Of a stretch of DNA of 20,823 bases, positions 15,976 to 20,823 are shown one piece after another (within the stretch, counting starts at the first letter, position 1; every line of letters starts with the position of its first letter). The stretch is from Chromatiales bacterium (GTDB lineage: Bacteria > Pseudomonadota > Gammaproteobacteria > CAMYNG01): positions 1 to 20,823 of the forward strand of contig JALSIK010000176.1 in NCBI GenBank assembly GCA_026990045.1. Reading direction: 5' to 3'. The notes beneath the pieces are model-generated. The model was not told where the DNA came from. It searched no databases and saw nothing but the letters and a program-made list of their open reading frames with translations. A program made the translations under genes and the position numbers.

Positions 15976-16478
15976 CCATCATCGACCTGCTGCGGCGGGC
16001 CGGCATCGAGGTGGTCACCGCCGGCCTGGTGCCCGGCCCGGTGCGCGCCAGCCGCGGCACCACCCTGGTGCCCGACACCACCCTGGACGAGGTGCGCCAG
16101 CGCCGCTTCGACATGATCGTCCTGCCCGGGGGCCTGCCCGGCGCCGACCACCTGCAGCGCGACCCGCGCCTGAAGGAGATGCTCAGGGAGGCCGCGGCGG
16201 AGGGCCGCTGGGTGGGCGCCATCTGCGCCGCGCCCAAGGTCCTGGCCGCCGCCGGCCTGCTGGAGGGCCGCCGCGCCACCGCCTACCCGGGCGTGCTGGA
16301 GGCCCTGGACGTGCCCGGTCTCGAGCCCTCCGGCGCCCCGGTGGAGGAGGACGGCCGCATCCTCACCTCGCGCGGCCCGGGCACCGCCATGGACTTCGCC
16401 CTGGCCATCATCGAGCGCCTCGAAGGGGCGGACAAGCGGCACGAGGTGGAGGCGGCCCTGCAGCGCCCCGCGGCCTGA
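15921..16478 (+). CDS. DJ-1/PfpI family protein, YajL-like
   Basis: A 185-residue protein of the DJ-1/YajL group, linked to protection of proteins from oxidative or glyoxal damage; its exact activity is debated. It begins MASVLVPLAEGCEELEAVTI, the family's opening strand with the conserved glutamate pair at 14-15. MIVLPGGLPGADHL follows, and the nucleophile-elbow cysteine is Cys102 in GAICAAPKVLA. The end, TSRGPGTAMDFALAII, is the DJ-1 C-terminal signature. GGGAGGAA 6 bases before the ATG at 15921 fixes the start and rules out the longer frame beginning at 15747. It overlaps yibQ by 55 bases and is followed by a GC-rich hairpin. Confidence 0.93.
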   Translation: MASVLVPLAEGCEELEAVTIIDLLRRAGIEVVTAGLVPGPVRASRGTTLVPDTTLDEVRQRRFDMIVLPGGLPGADHLQRDPRLKEMLREAAAEGRWVGAICAAPKVLAAAGLLEGRRATAYPGVLEALDVPGLEPSGAPVEEDGRILTSRGPGTAMDFALAIIERLEGADKRHEVEAALQRPAA

Positions 16479-16488
16479 GCGGGCCGCC

Positions 16489-16505
16489 GCCCGGCCCGGC
16501 CGGGC
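16489..16505 (+). terminator. GC-rich hairpin after the DJ-1 gene
   Basis: A perfect 7-bp stem (GCCCGGC / GCCGGGC) with a 3-base loop begins 10 bases after the DJ-1 family gene's stop. No T-tract follows, so it would not be a classical intrinsic terminator. It may end or stabilise the transcript, or be chance in such GC-rich DNA. Confidence 0.3.
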
Positions 16506-16541
16506 GTCTCGCCCGGGGGCATTCAGCCAGGCACGAGATCC

Positions 16542-17546
16542 ATGCGCATCATCGAAGTGGTGACCGACCCCGGTCACGTGGACACCCTGCGCGGCATCGC
16601 CGAGCAGCAGGACATCCTCGACCACTGGGTCCTGCCGGGTCCCCCGGCCGAGGACGACGGCCCGCCGCCGCGCTGGGCGGTGCGCCTGCTGGTGCGCCCG
16701 GCCCGCCAGCAGGCGGTGCTGGACGCGGTGCAGCAGGCCATGGGCGCCATCGAGGGGGCGCGCATCAACATCATCCCGGTGGAGGCGACGCTGCCGCGGC
16801 CCCCCGAGGTGGAGACCGACAGGCGGTCCTCCGCCGCCCGCTCGCGCGAGGAGCTGTACGAGAAGATCGCCGCCGGCGCCCGCTGGAACAGCACCTACCT
16901 GCTGCTGGTGGTCCTGTCCACGGTGGTGGCCGCCATCGGGCTGGAGGCCGACTCGGTGGCGGTGGTCATCGGCGCCATGGTCATCGCGCCCCTGCTGGGG
17001 CCCAACATCGCCCTGGCCTTCGCCTCCGCGGTGGGCGACACGGCCCTGGCCGGCGCCGCCCTGCGCACCAACCTGGGCGGGCTGGCCCTGGCCCTGGGGC
17101 TCGCCGTGGTCTTCGGCCTCCTGTGGCCGGTGGACCTGTCCAGCCGCGAGCTCATGCTGCGCACCCGGGTGGGCCCGGCGGACATCGCCCTGGCCCTGGC
17201 CGCGGGCGCCGCGGCGGTGATCTCGCTCACCACCGGCCTGTCGTCGGCCCTGGTGGGGGTGATGGTGGCGGTGGCCCTGCTGCCGCCGGCCGCCACCCTG
17301 GGCCTGATGCTGGCCTCCGGCCACCACGGCCAGGCCGCGGGCGCGGCCCTGCTGCTGGCGGTGAACATCGTGTGCGTGAACCTGGCGGCCAAGGTGGTGT
17401 TCCTGGTCCAGGGCGTGCGCCCGCGCACCTGGTACCAGCGCCGGAAGGCGCGCCAGTCCACCTGGTTCTACCTGGTCTTCTGGCTGGTCCTGTTCGCGTT
17501 CCTCGCCCTCGCGGTGTGGGCGTGGCAGCGCCTGGCCGCAGCCTGA
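16542..17546 (+). CDS. DUF389 / TIGR00341 family membrane protein
   Basis: A 334-residue protein of unknown function. Residues about 1-90 form a soluble, ACT-like N-terminal part (MRIIEVVTDPGHVDTLRGIA). About seven to eight transmembrane segments follow from residue 122 (STYLLLVVLSTVVAAIGL). The family's conserved core is VVIGAMVIAPLLGPNIALAFA and later TGLSSALVGVMVAVALLPPAA. No transported substrate is established for the family. It lies 63 bases after the DJ-1 gene, past a hairpin, and only 26 bases before the carbonic anhydrase. That pairing makes an inorganic-carbon or ion role conceivable but unproven. Start at 16542 has only a weak GAG-type ribosome site. Confidence 0.88.
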   Translation: MRIIEVVTDPGHVDTLRGIAEQQDILDHWVLPGPPAEDDGPPPRWAVRLLVRPARQQAVLDAVQQAMGAIEGARINIIPVEATLPRPPEVETDRRSSAARSREELYEKIAAGARWNSTYLLLVVLSTVVAAIGLEADSVAVVIGAMVIAPLLGPNIALAFASAVGDTALAGAALRTNLGGLALALGLAVVFGLLWPVDLSSRELMLRTRVGPADIALALAAGAAAVISLTTGLSSALVGVMVAVALLPPAATLGLMLASGHHGQAAGAALLLAVNIVCVNLAAKVVFLVQGVRPRTWYQRRKARQSTWFYLVFWLVLFAFLALAVWAWQRLAAA

Positions 17547-17572
17547 CATCCATTGACGAGGAGCGACGACGC

Positions 17573-18200
17573 ATGCCCCTGAAGGAGTTGCTGGACAACA
17601 ACCGCAAGTGGGTGGAACGCATGGAGGCGGAGCACCCGGGATTCTTCCGCAAGCTGGCCGGCCAGCAGAAGCCCGAGTACCTGTGGATCGGCTGCGCCGA
17701 CAGCCAGCCGCGTCCCCGCCAACGAGATCGTGGGCCTGCTGCCGGGCGAGCTGTTCGTGCACCGCAACGTGGCCAACCCGGTGCTGCATACCGACTTCAA
17801 CTGCCTGTCGGTGCTGGAGTTCGCGGTGGCGGTGCTGAATGCGCCACATCATCGTCTGCGGCCACTTCGGCTGCGGCGGCGTGAGCGCGGCGCTCACCCC
17901 GCACCGCCACGGTCTCATCGACAACTGGCTGCGCCACATCCGCGACGTCTACCGCCAGCACGCCGGCGAGGTGGACGCCCTCGCCGACCCGCAGGCCCGC
18001 ATCGATCGCCTGTGCGAGCACAACGTCGTGCAGCAGGTGCGCAACGTGTTACACACCACCATCGTCCAGGCGCCTGGGACCGCGGCCAGTCCCTGGCCGT
18101 GCACGGCTGGATCTACAGCGTCGCCGACGGCCTCCTGCGCGACCTGGAGGTCACCGTGCGCGGCGCCGGCCAGATCGACCCCGTCTACCGCACCGAGTGA
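17573..18200 (+). pseudogene. can: Beta-class carbonic anhydrase broken by three frameshifts
   Basis: The DNA encodes a complete Can-type beta-carbonic anhydrase (CO2 to bicarbonate), but in pieces. Frame 1 from the ATG at 17573 (GAGGAG 9 bases upstream) gives MPLKELLDNN to LWIGCADS, with zinc ligand Cys41 and Asp43. A tandem CAGC duplication at 17701-17708 then shifts the frame; PANEIVGLLPGELFVHRNVAN continues in the next frame. Around 17839 two bases are missing and RHIIVCGHFGCGGVSAAL, with the His and Cys zinc ligands, resumes in the third. Near 18071-18074 one base is missing and AWDRGQSLAVHGWIYSVADG runs to the TGA at 18200. Net change is +1, so the reading frame is not restored by compensation. 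Every catalytic residue survives, pointing to very recent decay or to sequence errors; neighbours are intact. Confidence 0.9.
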
Positions 18201-18201
18201 G

Positions 18202-18218
18202 GACCGCGGCGCGCGGTC
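18202..18218. terminator. Hairpin between convergent can and ubiB
   Basis: A perfect 7-bp stem (GACCGCG / CGCGGTC) with a GCG loop starts one base after the carbonic anhydrase stop and runs into the ubiB stop codon. It lies where both converging transcripts would end. There is no T-tract on either side, so termination is only suggested. Confidence 0.3.
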
Positions 18219-19878
18219 ACCGCCCGCGCAGCCAGCCCGCCAGCCACACCAGCAGGCCGGCGCCGGCCAGCCCGCCGCCCAGCACCGGGGCCTGGGCCAG
18301 CGGCCCGGGCAGGGCGGCGATGCCGGGCCCGGAGGCGATCACCGCCCCGGCCACCAGCAGGCTGCCGCCCGCCACCGCGGCGACGCGCCGGCGCGTGCCG
18401 CGGGCCATCTCCTCGCGCAGGGTATCGAGCTGGTCCGACTGCAGGCGCACGGCGAGGCGCCCGCGCGCGGCCTGCTCCAGCACGTCGTGGAGCAGGTTGG
18501 GCAGGCGCGGCAGCTTCTCGAACCACAGCGGACCCTGCTCCCGCAGGTGGCGCCAGGCCGAGCGCGGCCCCACCTGCTCCGCCATCCAGCGCTGGAGGAA
18601 CGGGCGGGCCGTGGCCCACAGGTCGAGCTGCGGGTAGAGCTGGCGCCCCAGGCCCTCGATGTTGAGCAGGGTTTTCTGCAGCAGGACCAGTTGCGGCTGG
18701 ACCTCCATGTTGAAGCGGCGCGCGGTCTGGAACAGGCGCAGCAGGAAGCGGCCGAAGGAGATCTCCCCCAGCGGCTTGTCGAAGATGGGTTCGCACACGG
18801 TGCGGATGGCGGCCTCGAACTCGTCCACCCGGGTGGAGGGATCCACCCAGCCCGAGTCCACGTGGAGCTGGGCCACGCGGCGGTAGTCGCGGTCGAAGAA
18901 GGCGAGGAAGTTTTCCGCCAGGTAGCGCTGGTCGTCGGGGTTGAGGGTGCCCATGATGCCGAAGTCCACCGCGATGTAGCGGCCGTCGCCGGCGACGAAG
19001 ATGTTGCCCGGGTGCATGTCGGCGTGGAAGAAGCTGTCGCGGAACACCTGGGAGAAGAAGATCTCCACGCCGCGCTCGGCCAGCCGGCCCAGGTTGATGC
19101 CCGCGCGCTGGAGCGCATCGATGTCGCTGATGGGGATGCCGCGGATGCGTTCCATCACCAGCACGTCGCGGCGGGTGAGATCCCAGTGCACCTCGGGCAC
19201 GTACAGCAGGGGCGAGCCTTCGAAGTTGCGGCGCAGCTGGCTGGCATTGGCGGCCTCGCGCATGAGGTCCAGCTCGTCGAGCAGGGTCTTTTCCATCTCC
19301 GCCACCACCGCCACCGGCCGCAGGCGGCGGGCGTCGGGCCAGTGGCGTTCCAGGCGCCGGGCCAGGCTGTAGAGCAGGGCCAGGTCGCGGCGGATCACCG
19401 GCAGGATGCCCGGGCGCAGCACCTTGACCACCACCTCGCGGCCGTCCTGGAGCCGGGCCGCGTGCACCTGGGCGATGGAGGCCGAGGCCAGCGGCTCCGG
19501 ATCGAACTCGGCGAAGGTCTCGGCCACCGGCCGGCCGTGGGCCGCCTCCACCATGCGCACCGCCTGCGCGCCGGGAAAAGGCGGCACCCGGTCCTGCAGC
19601 CGGGCCAGCTCCTCGCCGATGTCGTCGGGCAGCAGGTCGCGCCGGGTGGACAGGATCTGGCCGAACTTGACGAAGATGGGGCCCAGGTCCTCCAGCGCGC
19701 GGCGGATGCGCTCGGCCCGCGGCGCCCGCCGGCGCGGCACCCAGTTCCAGGGCAGGGCCAGGCGCAGCCAGCGCACCGGGCGGAACAGGTGGGTGCGCAG
19801 GAGGAGGTCGTCCAGCCCGTGGCGCAGCAGCACGCGGGTGATGACGAGCAGGCGCAGGAGCTGGGCGGGGCGGCGCAT
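18217..19878 (-). CDS. ubiB: UbiB family atypical kinase/ATPase for ubiquinone synthesis
   Basis: A 553-residue protein (E. coli UbiB has 546) required for ubiquinone biosynthesis. It is an atypical protein-kinase-like ATPase at the inner membrane, related to COQ8/ADCK. Signatures are the KxGQ motif at 71-74 (FVKFGQILSTRRDLLP), the alanine-rich loop ASASIAQVH at 131-139, the ATP lysine in VVKVLRPG (Lys152), HADMHPGN at 285-292 and the metal-binding VDFGIMG at about 304-310. Two C-terminal hydrophobic helices (about 495-550) anchor it. Other ub genes such as ubiE and ubiJ, adjacent in E. coli, are absent here. The ATG at 19878 is preferred; the ribosome site is weak. It is convergent with the carbonic anhydrase and divergent from parDE. 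Confidence 0.95.
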   Translation of the reverse strand: MRRPAQLLRLLVITRVLLRHGLDDLLLRTHLFRPVRWLRLALPWNWVPRRRAPRAERIRRALEDLGPIFVKFGQILSTRRDLLPDDIGEELARLQDRVPPFPGAQAVRMVEAAHGRPVAETFAEFDPEPLASASIAQVHAARLQDGREVVVKVLRPGILPVIRRDLALLYSLARRLERHWPDARRLRPVAVVAEMEKTLLDELDLMREAANASQLRRNFEGSPLLYVPEVHWDLTRRDVLVMERIRGIPISDIDALQRAGINLGRLAERGVEIFFSQVFRDSFFHADMHPGNIFVAGDGRYIAVDFGIMGTLNPDDQRYLAENFLAFFDRDYRRVAQLHVDSGWVDPSTRVDEFEAAIRTVCEPIFDKPLGEISFGRFLLRLFQTARRFNMEVQPQLVLLQKTLLNIEGLGRQLYPQLDLWATARPFLQRWMAEQVGPRSAWRHLREQGPLWFEKLPRLPNLLHDVLEQAARGRLAVRLQSDQLDTLREEMARGTRRRVAAVAGGSLLVAGAVIASGPGIAALPGPLAQAPVLGGGLAGAGLLVWLAGWLRGR

Positions 19879-19925
19879 GGGCCGGGATGATAACAGGATC
19901 GGGCAGGTCTGCCGGTGCCCCGGTG

Positions 19926-19971
19926 TTGCCCGCCCACCGGGCCGTTTCTATACTACCAATAATTGGTACCA
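19926..19971 (+). promoter_or_regulatory. parDE promoter with overlapping palindromic operator
   Basis: TTGCCC (19926-19931) and TATACT (19949-19954) are spaced by exactly 17 bases, a good sigma-70 promoter facing parD. Directly after the -10 lies the perfect 15-base palindrome TACCAATAATTGGTA (19954-19968), overlapped by TGGTACCA (19964-19971). This gives three TACCA/TGGTA half-sites in 18 bases across the transcription start. ParD-type ribbon-helix-helix antitoxins autoregulate by binding such repeats, so this is very likely the ParD/ParDE operator. A ribosome site (AGAGGGCGGA) follows before the parD start. Confidence 0.75.
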
Positions 19972-19982
19972 GAGGGCGGAAC

Positions 19983-20222
19983 ATGGGCAAGAACACCAGC
20001 ATCACGTTGGGCGAGCATTTCGAGGCTTTCGTCAGCGAGCAGCTGCGCCGGGGACGCTACGCTTCCGCCAGCGAGGTGGTGCGCGCCGGCTTGCGCCTGC
20101 TCGAGGACGAGGAAACACGCCTGGCCGCCATCAACCGGCTCCTCGAGGAAGGCGAATCCAGCGGCTGGGCCGAGTACGAACTCGACGCATTCATCGATGG
20201 GCTGGACCGTGACTCCGGCTGA
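19983..20222 (+). CDS. parD: ParD-type antitoxin (ribbon-helix-helix)
   Basis: A 79-residue antitoxin. The N-terminus NTSITLGEHFEAFVSEQL forms the DNA-binding ribbon-helix-helix, followed by RGRYASASEVVRAGLRLLED, the ParD family hallmark, and a flexible acidic C-terminus (SGWAEYELDAFIDGLD) that would wrap the toxin. The ATG at 19983 is chosen since GAGGGCGGA lies just upstream; the longer frame from 19887 crosses the promoter and operator and is rejected. The stop overlaps the parE start by one base (TGATG), so the two are translationally coupled. Confidence 0.93.
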   Translation: MGKNTSITLGEHFEAFVSEQLRRGRYASASEVVRAGLRLLEDEETRLAAINRLLEEGESSGWAEYELDAFIDGLDRDSG

Positions 20223-20521
20223 TGCCCGGGTTCCGGTTGTCGCAGGCGGCGATGGCGGACCTGGGCCACATCGCGCGCCACACCGGAACCCGCTGGGGAC
20301 GCGCGCAACGCAACCGTTCTCTCGTGCGGCTCGACGAGGCCTTTCACCTGCTTGCCGCCAGGCCCGGCATCGGCACGCCCGCAGACGGGGTGCGGCGGGG
20401 GTACCGCCGGTTCACGGTGGGGGCACATGTCATCTGGTACCGGACAGGTGCCGGCGGCCGGGTGGAGGTGATCCGGGTGCTGCACAAGCACATGCTGCCC
20501 ACCCGGCGGCGGCTGGGATGA
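20222..20521 (+). CDS. parE: ParE/RelE superfamily toxin
   Basis: A 99-residue toxin of the type II RelE/ParE superfamily. It has FRLSQAAMADLGHIARHTGTRWG at the N-terminus, the central LLAARPGIGTPADGVRRGYRRF and the C-terminal HVIWYRTGAGGRVEVIRVLH, the usual order. ParE members poison DNA gyrase, RelE members cut mRNA on the ribosome; the ParD partner and the YRRF-HVIWYR pattern favour ParE. It starts within the parD stop codon, so toxin synthesis follows antitoxin translation. It looks intact. Convergent with the VWA gene, whose stop is only 7 bases away; there is no room for a dedicated terminator. Confidence 0.92.
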   Translation: MPGFRLSQAAMADLGHIARHTGTRWGRAQRNRSLVRLDEAFHLLAARPGIGTPADGVRRGYRRFTVGAHVIWYRTGAGGRVEVIRVLHKHMLPTRRRLG

Positions 20522-20528
20522 GCCCGGC

Positions 20529-20823
20529 TCAGGTGGTCAGGCGGCGGTAGATGTCGGCCACCTTGAGCGGGAGCTGGCGCACGTCGTCGATGACGGTGAA
20601 GGCCGCGGGGCCGTACATGCGCGGCAGGTAGTCGCGGGCCTCGCGATCGATGGTGATGCAGTAGGGGTGGATGCCGGCGCGCCGCGCCTCCACCAGCGCG
20701 CGGCGCGTGTCCTCGATGCCGTACTCGCCGCGGTAGTAGCGGTCGTAGTCGTCGGGCTTGCCGTCGGAGAGGGCGACCAGGATGCGGGTGCGGGCGGCCA
20801 CCTCGCCCAGCACCCGGGTGAGG
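20529..20823 (-). CDS. VWA-domain protein of NorD/CbbO type, C-terminal fragment
   Basis: The last 98 residues of a protein running off the right edge. RILVALSDGKPDDYDRYYRGEY contains the late MIDAS segment (SDGKP) of a von Willebrand A domain. GIEDTRRALVEARRAGIHPYC and ITIDREARDYLPRMYG follow, then VIDDVRQLPLKVADIYRRL at the end. This is the end of NorD and CbbO proteins, which partner MoxR-type ATPases (NorQ, CbbQ) to activate nitric oxide reductase or RuBisCO. The fragment is too short to choose between them. The GTG at 20813 is an internal valine, since the frame continues to the window edge. Confidence 0.8.
   Translation of the reverse strand, partial: LTRVLGEVAARTRILVALSDGKPDDYDRYYRGEYGIEDTRRALVEARRAGIHPYCITIDREARDYLPRMYGPAAFTVIDDVRQLPLKVADIYRRLTT

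Noticed and set aside
17573..18200. Programmed ribosomal frameshifting in the carbonic anhydrase
   Set aside because: Three shifts with different sizes, one a plain 4-base duplication, and no slippery heptamer or stimulatory structure at the sites; mutation or sequence error is simpler.
17839..19890. Open frame of 683 codons on the plus strand across can and ubiB
   Set aside because: Its first part is the third-frame section of the broken carbonic anhydrase (to about 18072). The rest is antisense to ubiB and shows no domain.

Overview
The window is 20.8 kb of high-GC, densely packed chromosomal DNA. Most genes match families typical of Gammaproteobacteria. The central block (trmL, gpsA, secB, grxC, a YibN-type rhodanese, gpmI, envC, ctpA, yibQ) has the gene neighbourhood known from Escherichia coli and, with ctpA between envC and yibQ, from Pseudomonas. 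The extra genes suggest a metabolically versatile, perhaps chemolithoautotrophic gammaproteobacterium of the Chromatiales/Ectothiorhodospiraceae type: a beta-carbonic anhydrase, an ArsR regulator with the cysteine pair of persulfide sensors, and a NorD/CbbO-type VWA protein. The lineage is inferred from gene content and composition, not from a search.

Layout. 1-1518: 3' part of uvrD. 1559-1674: intergenic cluster of nested inverted repeats. 1677-4535 (-): membrane-bound PAS-PAS-GGDEF-EAL protein. 4816-5895 (+): TRAP solute-binding protein with a Tat-type signal, without its permease here. 5902-6870 (-): class 1B dihydroorotate dehydrogenase. 6954-7442 (+): trmL, whose end overlaps the end of gpsA. 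7426-10568 (-): apparent operon arsR-type regulator, rhodanese, grxC, trxC, secB, gpsA. 10569-10894: divergent regulatory region. 10895-16478 (+): gpmI, envC, ctpA, yibQ and a DJ-1 family gene, tightly spaced. 16542-18200 (+): DUF389 membrane protein followed by a beta-carbonic anhydrase broken by three indels. 18217-19878 (-): ubiB. 19983-20521 (+): parDE toxin-antitoxin pair with a clear promoter and palindromic operator. 20529-20823 (-): C-terminal end of a NorD/CbbO-type VWA protein.

How the genes fit together. The leftward operon joins sulfur-transfer and thiol-redox proteins (rhodanese, glutaredoxin, thioredoxin 2) with the export chaperone SecB and with GpsA, which makes glycerol 3-phosphate for lipids. 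It is headed by a small ArsR regulator whose only two cysteines are 66 residues apart, as in the persulfide sensors SqrR and BigR. The rightward cluster joins glycolysis (gpmI) to envelope functions: EnvC activates cell-wall amidases, CtpA is a periplasmic protease, and YibQ is a divergent deacetylase-fold protein. No RNA genes, CRISPR array, transposase or replication origin were seen. The points most worth a second look are the persulfide-type regulator with its candidate operator, the triple-frameshifted carbonic anhydrase beside DUF389, and the palindrome cluster after uvrD.
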